Made by a program: the position numbers and the translations under genes. This document shows positions 12,661 through 24,480 of a stretch of DNA of 64,000 bases, in pieces. This stretch comes from Hydractinia symbiolongicarpus (taxonomy: Eukaryota; Cnidaria; Hydrozoa; Anthoathecata; Hydractiniidae), in contig NC_079880.1 in assembly GCF_029227915.1 (NCBI RefSeq), forward strand, positions 20,338,501 through 20,402,500. The letters run 5' to 3'. Under the pieces are notes generated by a model. It saw nothing but the letters and a program-made list of their open reading frames with translations. It did not search any database and was not told the DNA's origin. Position 1 is the stretch's first letter. The number at the start of each line of letters is the position of its first letter.

Positions 12661-12734
12661 CAATTGCTTCTCAGTGGAGGGTAATGCCATTCTTCTGAAA
12701 CATTTCGTGTGGATAAAACTATGAAGGCAGTTTC

Positions 12735-14130
12735 GAAAACCGCCTATAAGTTTAAATTCAACTATGTATCAAAAGTTTTCATAGAAAAAGAATTAAAAAA
12801 TTCGAAACTAAACAAATCGACTGGCGTGAACAACCTTACAACAAGATTACTGTGCATCGCAAATTTCCACCTTGTCTTATAGTTAACTGTTTTATCAAAA
12901 TATCTGATGTGCCAGAAGAATAAAAACATGCACTCATAACACCAATATTTAAAAAAGGATTGACAGATGATTACAATAACTACAGACCAATTTCAATAAT
13001 ACCTGTCATCTCAAATATTTTTGAAAAAGCAGTATATAATCAAATAATCAATTATTTGGTCCATAAAAACTGCTCCAACTAGTCTTCCGTTGTCAACTTC
13101 TTTTATTATGTTATCAAGTAACAAACTAGCCGGAAGATCGGTTGATCTGAGACGACGGTAACTAAATTGATGTCGCGATAGTAAGTTGTTTCCTTCTAGA
13201 TAATCGATTATTTGATTATATGCTGCTTTTACTCGAGAAACCCACACCATGTGGTATTCTTGGAAACGAAATTAACTGGTTTACTGATTATTTGTTTAAC
13301 CGGAAACAACAGGTAGTTATTGATAACGTTACATCTCAACAACAACCAGTGGTATGTGGTGTTTCCTATGGATCGATGCTTGGTACGTTGTAGTTCATTT
13401 TGCCAGTGACAATTATGTTATCTCAGAGTATGTGCAGAAATGAGAACTCGAATTTATCGAAAAATATTTGTGTGATAATGACCTGGCGATTAACCTAAAA
13501 AAGGGAAAAACAAAATGAATGCTATTCGGTACGAGTAAGAAACTGAAATCTACACAGGATAATGTTACTCTGTCCTACAATTGTGCTATAATCAACAGAA
13601 CAAAGAAGTACAAATAGCTTGGTTCAACTGTGGTTCTTAAATCCAACTTTGATACCGCTTACAAGAAAACATTAGGCAGACTTCGTTTATTATCTAACCT
13701 TGGATCACACTTCGACGACAAATCTGCAGAAAAGATATATAATACACAAGTTATTCCGATCATCACGTTTAACAGCATAATCAACTTAATTTTTTTTCAA
13801 CACGCAGCTGAACATACTATCGTCATTAGACAGTCATGCGAGAATTATAATCAACGACGAAAATCTACAACCCATACATAATACGATATTTCGACATGTG
13901 TGCAACGTTGTATGTAAATGTTTTGACGGTTGATCCTGTGTCAATTTTGTGAAGTACTTCGAGTTAACACATCGCAACCAAACAACTAGAAACAATCAAT
14001 TAATGTATGGTGAGAATGCCCAAAGTAAGATTGCTGGTGGCAAAAGATGGCTTTTATTATATGGGTGCTGGTATTTATAATAAATTGCCATTATATTTGA
14101 GAAAAGAGCCTTGTTATTTAAATTTTTTTT
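12735..14130 (+). pseudogene. Broken Jockey/CR1-like LINE reverse transcriptase with internal inversion
   Basis: Plus-strand pieces in order: a stretch reading KNSKLNKSTGVNNLTTRLL (12795-12852); TPIFKKG and NYRPISIIPVISNIFEKAVY (12938-13039); after an inverted block, GNEINWFTDYLFNRKQQVVI (from about 13262) and VVCGVSYGSMLG (13348-13383); IEKYLCDNDLAINLKK (13458-13505); KTLGRLRLLSNLG (about 13666-13704); and the tail block YYMGAGIYNKLPLYLRK (from about 14058). The missing middle (RHQFSYRRLRSTDL ... LVGAVFMD) is present but inverted on the minus strand at about 13062-13240. The catalytic YADD motif is deleted. This is the usual order of a non-LTR reverse transcriptase, so the copy was once complete over this part. 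No endonuclease is present (5' truncated). Confidence 0.8.
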
Positions 14131-15065
14131 TAATTTTTTTATTTAAAAGGTCAAATTGCATTTTTTTGATGATAACTATCATAGTGCTTTATATGTTCAC
14201 CACCAGATTTTTTTTTCTTTTTTGTTTTGGTTTTTAATGCCCTTTTGTGTGCTACCTATGTGTAGTTTCATTTTTTCATTTTTTATCTTTTAGTCCACTT
14301 TTAATAATTCTTTTATCTACTATTAATAATTTTTAACAGAATATATATTTTAACGTTTTAACAGGACACATTTGTAAAGAAGAATTATTCTGGAATGAAT
14401 GGTTAAAGAGATATAGAGATTTTGAGAGTTTTGAATGACGTCATTAACCTGAAACGGGTTTGTTGACCTAACTTTAGGAATTTGCTCCAGGTGTTCCCTA
14501 GTCACTGCTTGCGCAGAAGATGACTTCAGTCATTTCTACCCTTTGCCAAGTGTTTTAACTTAAAAGTGAAATGAAATGGTTTTACTAATATTAATACACT
14601 TTCCTTTAATGTCAATATTGTTTTTACGTAAAAATTGGTAAATCACGGAACAATTTCATAGGTGATGTTTTAAAGTTTTTGCCAAAATAAATATGAAAAA
14701 TAGCATCCACTATGCAAAAGTCACAGATAGACACACGGATGTTTCCTACTATTATATAGACAGAGCCAGTTGTGGCGAAAAACGATGACCGTAAAATCTT
14801 TTTAGACATATTACCTACCTTCTTGAGACTATTAAGTATAGCATTTTTAACAAATACAGTCCTGCGTATTGTCTTGCTTTCTATAATAACAAAATCCCGA
14901 TTTCATTGTTATGTAACATATTTTGCAGATCGTAGCTTAAAAAAAACACTGAAAAAATATGCATAATATGAATATATTTGCTTATCATTACGAAGGAACT
15001 TTTACCCAGTATTATTTATTACAAAGCTGTCAATATTATTGCAATAGGTATAATTTCTCGTTTTT
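14131..15065. other. Non-coding stretch
   Basis: T-rich sequence follows the LINE tail. Short open frames around 14624-14966 on both strands show no family resemblance. A GTCATTAACCTGAAACGGG segment near 14441 resembles dispersed repeats elsewhere in the window. Confidence 0.3.
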
Positions 15066-15215
15066 AACTTTTTGGTCTGAATGATTTCATGTGAATCCAT
15101 CTGCTTAAGAATTATGACCCGTATTTAATGACGCTTCTTCAGCATTACCAAGAACTTTAGAATTATTTTCTGCATTAAACAGATATTCTTTACAGTCACC
15201 AAGTAAAAATTACAA
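15066..15215 (+). repeat. ~150-bp dispersed repeat, copy 1 (partner at 33892-34046)
   Basis: Both copies share GGTCTGAATGATTTCATGTG, CATCTGCTTAAGAATTATGA and ACAGTCACCAAGTAAAAATT with only a few differences over about 150 bases, in the same orientation, 18.8 kb apart. They do not encode a protein. The high identity in otherwise unlike flanks marks a short, fairly recent mobile repeat. Confidence 0.8.
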
Positions 15216-15381
15216 GTTGGCGTTATTACTAATCTCTTGAATTTTCGTACCTTTAATTTTTATTTTGTATTTTTAATAAAACATTAATTCATTTCAGCAA
15301 TATATTGTCGGAACATGAAACTGCTAAAAATTTGTGATTTGAAACAAAAGAAATTCATCTGAAATATTTTTAATTCAAACT

Positions 15382-16012
15382 CAGTATACAGGGCCCGCGG
15401 CGACGGGCGGGCCACCCGGGCCGTGGCCCGACCACTTTTTTGCAGAGTAATAATTTTTTTTAGCTAGAACATTCTGATTTGAGAGTTCTTGTTCCAAATA
15501 AAATAGCATTACATTAACGGTCTACATCCGCTACTCCTAAACGATCATTTTCTACGATGAGACGGTTGAAAACCTGGATACGTTCTAGCATGAATCAGAA
15601 AAGGTTCAACGATTTGTCATTGTTGAACGTACACAAGGAAATCTTAGATACGATTTCTTTAATAGATATTGCCAATGAGTTTGTAAGGGCTCATCCATCT
15701 AGGCAAAATGTTTTTGGTATTTTTACAGAAAGCGATTTGTAACGTTTTTATTACTTTTTATGAAAAATGTAAAATAGATTTTTATTGATATTCTGTGAGA
15801 AAAAATAATTATTCCTCTGCAAAGAGTTTATTTTGACATACATTTCTGCTGTAGCTTATAGCTAAAGATGCTTGTTTTAGCCAATCTGAAGGGTCTTTAT
15901 AGTAAAAATTTTCTCGGCCCGTCGGCGCCAACCAAGGTGCCGCCTCCTTAGTCACTATATTATGTGGCCCGACCACTTTACAAATCGCGCCGCGGGCGCT
16001 GGTATAACACTG
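15382..16012 (+). mobile_element. hAT transposon deletion derivative with GC-rich ends
   Basis: The left end reads CAGTATACAGGGCCCGCGGC. The reverse complement of the right end reads CAGTGTTATACCAGCGCCCG, followed by CGGCGCG. Both start with CAG and carry the same GC-rich CCGCGGCG block, as hAT ends often do. GTGGCCCGACCACTTT occurs near both ends in the same orientation (GGCCCGACCACTTTT at about 15425 and GGCCCGACCACTTTA at about 15966). The interior keeps only the C-terminus of a transposase. No 8-bp target duplication is visible (flanks TTCAAACT and CGGAGTTG). Confidence 0.65.
15557..15742 (+). pseudogene. hAT transposase C-terminal dimerisation fragment
   Basis: About 61 codons open from the ATG, with in-frame upstream codons adding ATPKRSFST. 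The sequence RSFSTMRRLKTWIRSSM followed by RFNDLSLLNVHKEI is the signature of the hAT-family dimerisation region in animal hAT transposases (S-x-L-R-R-L-K-T-W-L-R then L-x-L-N-I-H). The BED finger and the catalytic domain are absent, so this is a fragment left inside a deleted element. The frame ends at TAA-like context after FGIFTESDL. Confidence 0.75.
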
Positions 16013-16589
16013 CGGAGTTGTCGTAAAGGCATTTTAGACGAAAAATTATTCTCCTTTATTTACTAAATATGGTAACAGAGAAACATTGTATTATTTTAAT
16101 TTACGTTCAAATACACTATGAGTTATTCAATAATTATTCCTATTCATTGAGTTTGTACATCAAAGCTTCATTTATTCTCACTTATTCATTCGAGAGTGAA
16201 ATTTTACAGCATGATATTATTCTGTACAAGTTTGTAAATTTGGAGCAACGTGTGCTATCGGATCGGTATTCCTGCTATCTTCAAAACTTTTGCTGAATAA
16301 AATCAAAACTTTTTGATTTTATTCGCAGTTAAACTAAACTGAAAATCTAAACAAAAACTAACACTAATTGAAATCGGCAGAGCAACAATATTTTTGTTAT
16401 TTTTTGTTTCTTTCGATTAAATGTTATTTCGAATGCGATAGTTTCATTTAAAATATCAACCTTGATAGGAAGAAACTTAAAGACAACTGTCTCGCCATCA
16501 TTTTATATCAATATAATATCGTTGTCAAGCAAATTTAAAGAATAGTATAGAGTATAGGCGAATATCATTTATTCAAAAACAATGAAATT
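16013..16589. other. Non-coding stretch
   Basis: No recognised coding sequence. A small open frame at 16069-16296 has no family resemblance and AT-driven composition. Confidence 0.3.
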
Positions 16590-16905
16590 CGTCTTGTGTT
16601 GCTTCACATAATACCTAGCCATTTTAAACTAAATCTCTTTACGAAATCGAGAGAACGTTTTTCGCCCTATCATTGTTACTGATTTTTTGTTATTTTTGTT
16701 GTAATTCCTGTTATTATCATTAGCGCACGCCATCAATAATGATACAACAAGAAATAATGTTGATGACTTCAACGCATATGTGACAACGAATGCTTGGAGA
16801 GCACGTGAAGTTCCGTTCGAATTAAATTCAAATAGCTTGCGTAAGACTATATTTTAAATAATTCTTGGTGCAAATAAGTCGTTTAATTTGATTCATTTCT
16901 ATATG
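16590..16905. repeat. ~320-bp dispersed repeat, copy 1 (partner at 38190-38510)
   Basis: This segment matches 38190-38510 in the same orientation over its whole length: GTCTTGTGTTGCTTCA at the start, AAATCGAGAGAAC in the middle, and GTGAAGTTCCGTTCGAATTA then AATAATTCTTGGTGCAAATA at the end. In both copies the sequence runs into GACA microsatellite DNA shortly after. On the minus strand each copy keeps an open stretch of over 50 codons starting NGTSR-x-LQAFVV, so the parent element may have been coding. Confidence 0.8.
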
Positions 16906-16937
16906 AAAGCGGAGATTTAATTGAAGTATACTTAAAT

Positions 16938-16985
16938 AAACAATCAAATAGACAGACAGACAGATGGACAGACGGACGGACGTCT
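16938..16985 (+). repeat. GACA/GACG microsatellite
   Basis: Short run of GACA units passing into GGAC units (AGACAGACAGACAGATGGAC). The same kind of GACA run follows related repeats at about 38510-38525, 39383 and 42300. Confidence 0.8.
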
Positions 16986-18837
16986 TTGGTTGTTGTTTTC
17001 CTATAATAAAGGCGGCGAAAATGACAAACACGATCCTCAAAACCGTTTATCGATTTCGGTAATGGCGCAACTTTTAATTCCTCTTGATTTTTTAATTCTT
17101 CATGATCCGCTTGATTCTGCTGAGATGGTAAATAACACCAATATCATTCCATGTGTGTCTAATTACCTGAATTCTATTTGCGACAATAATTTTTATTTGT
17201 CTGTCATCATTGTTAATATTTTTAATTTGTTTGTCATCGCTGTTGATATCAACGGCGGCGGTAAGTCTAAACCAGGTAATACGCGTTTCCCAAGTTACAT
17301 GTTTGCCATAATTTTATAATTTTATAATTTTATAGTTTTGATGTTTCTGACTGTAAGATCATATTCAGTATCATTGAATTGGTGTGTGTATAGATTATAA
17401 CTTAATCCGACATGTGAAAATATTATTTTACTGGAATTAATGTTCTTAATTTTCCGCTTGTACTAAAAAGCCTTAATTTCCAACATAGGTCAATTCTCAC
17501 AAAGTTAAAAACCTGCTGCAGTATAGATCTGAAGATTTTACATTTATTTAAAGCATCAAGAATTTCAAAAATCACATTCATTTTGTTAAAAAAAAGTTCA
17601 GAAATTGCAGCGGCACATCAGAGAAAACTAATTCGCGAAAGGTGTATTGACAATTTGAGTGAGGCTATTTTCCGATAATGAAGCTACAATGGATGTGTCT
17701 ATTTTCCTCAGCCTGTCATAAATATGATGCTTATATCCATAACTCGCAAGCGTCAAAACTAATGCATGCTACAATTCACAATAATTCTGAAAGAACTAGA
17801 TTTGGAATATCGTTGCACTCCAATAAGTTTGTGGTTGTCAAGTTAATTTGAGAAAATGTCCAACTTTTTCTTATTTTATGTGTAAAGCATCGCCCCAATC
17901 CAAATTGTGTTGGCAATTAATTTGGATGATAGGCCTTTCTTTCAAAATAAATGATGCTGCGAAACCTAAAACATCATATATAGAGCATAAATCAGATAAC
18001 GTTTTCTATGACGACAAAGTTTTACAGTTAAATAAAATCCGAGTTTAAATTGCCCTATTCGCCTGCTTTGTACACCGCGACACTCTCAACAACAACCCTA
18101 TGGTTGACTTACGGTTTGTTTTGGTATGTTTACCAAATGCATCAGAGCTGTCCATGCATCTCTTTTTAACGCGTATTATTGCGCTCGCGAAGCTGCATTA
18201 AATATGTCCCCACTTATTTTATGATTAGTATCCTTGTTTAAGTCGCTGTCATAACGCCCTAGGTACGTAGGTACCGTTACGAATTAGCCGCACGAACTTG
18301 GCGGAACATCTTTATATCATCTCTTTATATACGGTATGGTTATGGGTTTATCCCGGAACCTCAGCAACACAACCTGTGTATGAATAATTAATGTTTTATG
18401 ATGAATTTTACTTTTTATATTTCCATTTTAGAAAAGGAAAATTTTAAGCTACGGTCTGTTGAATATTAAATATCAGTAAATCGAAAGTTTGTTTTGACGA
18501 GGGACAGAAACACCACGAGGAGCTGTATTTGTTGAAAAATGCTATTTTACCATTTTTATTCAAAGTCAGTATTGTTGCTTCGACTGGCTTTATGTACGAT
18601 AAGTTTGTATTTTCTATGCAAAATGTCGAAAGATATAGCTAGCTCGTTCAAAAATTTCGAAGTTTTTTTTAATAAAAAACTTGAGTTAAAAGCAAGGTAT
18701 ATCGAATAAATTATGGATATCCAATATATGTAGAAAAATTTTCTGTCATTTTCTGTTATAGTTAGATTACGCTTAAGATGACTTCAGATGTTAGTATGGC
18801 CTGACAAAGTTGAGCTATTGCGAGATACGGTGGAACT
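16986..18837. other. Non-coding stretch
   Basis: No gene recognised. An open frame at 16990-17319 (109 codons) is hydrophobic and has no identifiable motif or splice support. Short open frames near 17848 and 18788 are also unremarkable. Confidence 0.3.
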
Positions 18838-19024
18838 ATTAAACGTTTTTACCGCCATTAGCTCGACTTTTGTGAAAGTCACTAAAGTCGAAAACCAACA
18901 GCCGTTTCGTAACCCCTTCAAATATTTAGCTGTCAATTATTTATTTTTAAACACCCTGGTATTTTACTCGGTGCAGTGATTTAAAATGGAACAGGACTAT
19001 TTACTAAATCATAATATGTTTTAT
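18838..19024 (+). repeat. ~190-bp dispersed repeat, copy 1 (partner at 42551-42740)
   Basis: The two copies share TTATTTATTTTTAAACACCC, then TGGTATTTTACTCGGTGCA / TGGCATTTTACATGGTGCA, and AAATCATAATATGTTT. Copy 1 ends exactly where the inverted ankyrin duplication begins; copy 2 ends at the splice acceptor of an unidentified gene's exon at 42749. A small internal dyad (CGACTTT / AAAGTCG) is present in both. Confidence 0.75.
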
Positions 19025-19030
19025 TTGGAA

Positions 19031-19310
19031 AATGGAATGCGTACCACAGAGCTGCCAATAATGATTGCAAAGAATGTCTAAGTTTACTGCTTCAGCGCGA
19101 CAATTCTGAAATAAACAAAACGAATGATGAAGGACAGACACCATTGCATCTAGCTTCTTCAAATGGCAATGTGGAATGCGTTAAACTATTGCTTTCATAT
19201 GGCGTCGAAGTTAACATCCAGAATGATGACGGTGAAACGGCTTTGGATGTTGCTGGCAGATCTAATTCCTTAAATGAAAAAGAAGTACAAAATCTTATCT
19301 TGCAAAAAAA
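19031..19310 (+). pseudogene. Truncated ankyrin-repeat exon copy
   Basis: Carries the last two ankyrin repeats (GQTPLHLASSNG, VKLLLSYGVEV) in an intact frame up to a GTGAGT donor near 19311. The part coding for the first two repeats is missing, and no upstream exon or start codon is attached. Read through the donor, the frame stays open to a stop at 19494. It is most simply a gene fragment from the duplication. The unbroken frame shows the duplication is recent or that the fragment has been captured by a transcript. Confidence 0.7.
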
Positions 19311-20225
19311 AGTGAGTAGAATTAAATTATTTATAAACACATATAAACAGATATGCAACGGATGTGCAATTGGAAACACAGTTTTTCAAAAGTTACATAG
19401 TACCGACCCTACCTGCCCGCTTTACGGAATAACAATTAAAAACCCATATCCAACTACGTTTCTATCGTTTGACATTGACATTGAACAAGTTTAAACAAAA
19501 TATATACAAAAGAAATATCAGAAATAACCACGCCATAATTCGAAAATATACAATAATTAAAACGAGAATTAAATTTGTACTAACCATTCTTGCATCTTTG
19601 GATTTTTTGAGACTTAGTTTGATTTGACGGTAAGTTATTAAAACTTCTTACACACTGCAATGAAAACCTTTGTTTAAACTTGATAAAAAGCTTCCAAAAA
19701 GCTTGATTTTAAACCTTTATAAAAACCTTCGTCCTTGATTACTTGAACGGAAATGCGTTTTTTCTAATAAATAATAAATAACACTTAAGACACAGAAGAT
19801 AATATTAATATATTATAACCATTAAAATAGAAGTTTGTATTTACGCAATACTAAAAAATGCACATGTTATGAAGTATATATGTCAGATCATGAAGCCCAG
19901 TTAACCTGTCATCTGTACACTGTCATCTTAAGAGCTTAAAAGAATAAAAAATCGTTGTTACTATAAAAAAAATTGTACAGCTTCATTATTTATCCGCAAC
20001 ACTTATATTAGCATAGCAACTCATCTAAAACGAACTTTTGTATCGGGGATTCCATGATGGTTGTATTTGTCCCTTTTTTTCGTTTTTTTTTTATTTTATT
20101 TTTTTTATTTTAGAACCAATAAAAACCATCTATATTACCATCATGACGAAGATTTTAAAAACGAAAATATCAAGGAATTGGAATGGAGTCAATTATTTGT
20201 TCAGCCCGTTCTTGGTTGCAAGGGA
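19031..20225 (+). repeat. Inverted duplication, copy 2 (partner at 1767-2957)
   Basis: Reverse-complement copy of the 3' half of the HEPN-like/ankyrin gene and its downstream flank, about 16 kb from the original. Small differences are scattered through it (for example GTGAGTAG at the splice donor where the original has GTAAGTAG). It begins within the ankyrin exon without its first half, directly beside the repeat at 18838-19024. Confidence 0.85.
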
Positions 20226-20346
20226 GAATAGGATTTATATCTTTGGCAGTTGTTAAATTGACCGGCTGTTGTGCTTGCACGTCTCACGCCTTTTGTGGAT
20301 GAAATGGGAGATTTAAATGCAGAACCTTCATTGATAACAGTTCTAC

Positions 20347-20586
<240 letters not shown>

Positions 20587-23149
20587 TATATTTATTGAGT
20601 AGTACTATTCTATCATAAAATTTAAATTGCCATAATTTTTTTTCTATTTGATTAAAGGAGGTAACCTTTCATATATGGTGTACTTATAAGTTGTTTATTT
20701 CATATACCAAAGGATTTTATCCAAAAATTATTTAAACGCTAAAAAAGTAATACCATGTTAGAATAATACTACTACATTAAATTGGCAATAAATTCTTACC
20801 CATAATCCCTTTCACACCCAGATTATATTTTTTGGGGTAAGTTTTAAATGCCCTTTAACACTACAATAAAGATTTGGAGTCTCTTTTGTTTTATTGTTAT
20901 TATTTTTCAATTTGCCGAAAATTCAAGTAAAACATATCTCAGCTTACTCGATGCTCTAAATCACGGAAGCAAGTTTCAACATTTCAGCGAAAATTCTTCC
21001 TACGTTAAAATATAGTGAAATAATTAAAAAATAATGTTGGAAATAGAAGTAACATGACTGCAGCTGTATAATGATAAACTTTTTTTTATATTATTTTTCC
21101 TAACAGGTACCTGCTGCGACGCATTTATCTCTAATGTTAGAATAATACTACTCGAAAAATCGAAAGTTTGTACAGTAATATTTCTCTGTTGAGCTATGCA
21201 ATGGAGGTGTAGCTTATTTTGCAGATGAGTTCAAAGACAGGAGAATAATCGACAATCGAAGTTACAATGCCACGTGACCAGCTAGCGCTATTTTGCGGCT
21301 ACGTTTTCTATCTCAGTTATATAAATTTTTACCCTTTTTTGTTACAGAACCCTGTTTGAAGACAACGTGATTTTGTTATTTAGAACTAACTATAAATGAA
21401 TATTTCTTAAGAAAAAAAACTTCATTCAGTCAAGTAAGCATTTAGAATAGTTCTTAAGTATTCGCATGGCTGTTTGTGTCATTTCAGTCAGGTTTGGGAT
21501 TAACACTATTCGGTTCGCTCCCTGACTAACACCTCCCGCCCCCTTTCCCCCTCTTCTTTTTGCTATGTAGCATAGCTATGATACTATTTGAGTTTTCGTA
21601 TTTATCTATTAGACACCTGCCTACCAAATATTTAGGTTACATACCTCCCAGAGCCTTAGATATTGGCCATTTTTGGACACTAGCCCCCAAATTTCTTTGA
21701 GATCCTTAAGATCCGTAAAATAAAATAACTTTCGCTAGGATGATACTTGAAACTTGTGACTAACAACATAACTTCATTTTATTAACAAAAATCATTCTAG
21801 AAAGTTTTCACACGTGGTTAACAGGATTTTTGCGGATTTTACCCAAAAATCAGGAAAAATTGCATTTTCGGGCAATAGGAAATACGAAAAAACGGAAGAT
21901 ATGTTGTTAAGCAACTTTTATTTGGCTGTCAGAAACTTCAAACAGAATGTTAAAATTTCGATCTAGTAATTTATTTCTAATCAAAAATGATATTACTTCA
22001 AAGAAAGAAACTTTAGCGAAAGAAATTTCGCGATTTGTGGCCCCAATCGCGAAAGTTTATTTCCGCAAAATATGTTGACACAGCCTACTCGCGAAAGTTA
22101 ATTCTCACGAATTTTATTTTCTGTGTAGCTAATTTCTTTTGTAGAAACATGTACTTCACTGAAAGACAAGAAACAAAAATAGGACAAATGCTGTCAATAC
22201 CACCGCCCATTGCGAAAGGTAATTCTCGCAAAAAGATTATAGAAATGACAGATTGCGAAAGTTTTTCCCGTGAAAATAATTGAAGGGTGTCATTCGCTAA
22301 AGTTTTTTCCCTTGATTTCGCGTTTTTTGACTCGCGCACTTGGTATAAATTATGTCTGTCATATGAAAATTAAAATCCATGCCTCAAATGATTGCTGTCA
22401 GCATTACTTCTTGCTAACGTCAGCATTTTTTTAAAAAGAAGATCTATTGTTCGACAGATATTTTTATCAATATTTGTTTAAAATTATTCAAATAAAGTAT
22501 TATTGTGATACTTTAATGACATTCAACTATGTAACCACTATTTATCGATTTACTCAGGTGCCAATTAGACAAAAAGTCCGCAGAGGTTGATTCACCTTTT
22601 TAATGAGATGTTGCTTATTTAGTTTATTTTTGGTTGTAAAGAATCCTTTTTTACTACTTTGAATCAAAATAAATAATTTCACTGGGCGCTAGAATAAAAA
22701 AAACCCTGATAAAAGACTAGGGCGTAAATGGGCGTGACTGCAGAAAAACATTAACGCCACAGGGCATTTTTTTTCCTTTAATTCCAAAATAAAAAAAAAT
22801 GAGCTACTAAAAATTTCTGGGTCGTTGGTTTAGCTAATCCTTAAGTATGCTAGGTAGAGCTTGCATTGACGTAAGATAAATGGAAAAGTGATACGATATG
22901 TATGTTTCGTATGTTCAACGATTGTGTTTAATATGCATTGAAAAATACAAAGTGATCTTCTTTACTAAAGTTGTGAAGTTCTTAGCAATCGGTTCCTTTC
23001 TCCTAAAATGCATGGCAAAATCAAATGTGTGTAAAAAAGTGTATCCAAAAAGACGTCGAAACATCGTATGAAGAATTTATTGTAAATTGTCTGTGTAGGA
23101 AAGGTGTCATTTCCTCTGTTTAAACACATTATATATTTCAGACATACTT
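20587..23149. other. Non-coding stretch with GCGAAAG dyad cluster
   Basis: No gene recognised. The motif GTTAGAATAATACTACT occurs at 20758 and 21136. Between about 22012 and 22325 the word GCGAAAG recurs, mostly as a half-dyad with a TTCTCGC- or TTCCCG-like partner 10-14 bases on (for example GCGAAAGTTTATTTCCGC at 22047). These overlap short open frames on both strands that I do not regard as genes. Confidence 0.4.
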
Positions 23150-23491
23150 TGATCTAAACACTGAAGCCGACGATAACGCCAACGATGTAAGTGATGTCGA
23201 TTTTCACCATACCAAACATTCTGGTAGAGAAGTAATAGAAGTAGATCCCGAACATCACGATAACTTCGACGACACCTTATCTGACAGCGAGGTTGAGGCG
23301 AAAAAATCCAATACATGAAGAAAGATGTTTTCAAGTAGTGACATCAAAGAGTTGCAAGCAAATGTGCTAAAATAATAAGATTTGGGCCAATTACAGAGTA
23401 TAGAGTTTCAGAAAGCTTGAAAGGTTCCGAATTGCTGGGAAAATACTCATTTGCTCAACTGCGTACAAGACTTACTTACGAAAGGAAACAA
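23150..23491 (+). pseudogene. Unidentified decayed coding region
   Basis: After an acceptor-like TATATTTCAG ending near 23143, the frame reads an acidic peptide beginning YFDLNTEADDNANDVSDVD and ending SDSEVEAKKSNT before TGA near 23317. It stays in frame for MFSSSDIKELQANVLK. A shift then opens another frame, FGPITEYRVSESLKGSELL onward to YERKQ and a stop near 23491. Composition and the sequential frames look like real protein that has taken a stop and a frameshift. I do not recognise the family. Confidence 0.4.
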
Positions 23492-23939
23492 TAAGTTTTT
23501 TCCACATTTAGGTCCAGTTCAGTTTGCGTCACATACTATTCAAATAGTAACGATCAAAGGACTAATACTTTTTATATTTACCCCTGTTTGAAATATTTTG
23601 TTTTAGTGGCTTTGTGGTACAAATAAATTTTTGTTGCAGCAACGCTTATTTATTTCATTAACCGTTATGATTGAATCTCTAACAAGAAGCCTTGGGGGCT
23701 CTAAGAATTTTCGCTTGCTTCCAAAATATTTGATGACAACCTGCTAATTCGTTGTGTTATTGTGCCAAACATTCGAAGAGGTTTGGTGCATGAAGCTCTG
23801 AGGAAAAAGCACACAAGTGACATTATATCTTACAACAAATGCAAACAAAAAGAAACGTGTCATAATAAACTCACATTTTAAAATAAATTGCTAACAAAAA
23901 ATACAGCCTATCATTCATGGTTGAAAGTCTTGCGATTAA

Positions 23940-24480
23940 AACGCCCATGGCATTAAACGGCATTTAGTTCACAAAAAATTTTGATGCCACCATCATGTTC
24001 AGCATACTTTTTTTATCAACTGTGCCATTTTTTGTCGAAAATAAAGTATTTTTAAATTTTAGCCTAAAATAACATTTAGGTGACAAAAAATCAAACATTT
24101 GTAACGTCATCATTTTTAGCATACTTTATTTGTTAACTGTGCCAAATTTGGCCGAAAATGAAGTGGTTTTAATTTTTGGACCAATTTTGGCCTAAAATGG
24201 CATTTAGGTGACAAAAATCAATATTTTGATGTCACCATTATGTTCAGCATACTTCTTTGTGATCTGTGCCAAATTTTGTCGAAAATAAAGTAGTTTTAAT
24301 TTTTAGACAAATTTTGGCCTAAAATGACATTTGAGGTGGCAAAAAACCAAAATTTTGATGTCAGCATCATGTTCAGCATACTTTTTTGTTAAGTGTGCCA
24401 AATTTTGTCGATAATAAAGTAGTTCTAATTTTTGGACCAATTTTGGCCTAAAATGACATTTAGGTAACAAAAATCAGAGG
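23940..24480 (+). repeat. ~116-129-bp tandem repeat, about four copies
   Basis: The unit includes TTCAGCATACTTTTTTGTT, TGTGCCAAATTTTGTCGAAA, AATTTTGGCCTAAAATGACA and TTTAGGTGACAAAAA. Copies start near 23996, 24112, 24241 and 24369. A diverged outlying copy lies at about 25105-25310. No coding potential. Confidence 0.85.

Noticed and set aside
18265-18275. Short palindromic region GGTACGTAGGTACC
   Set aside because: Too short and without partners; expected by chance in 64 kb.
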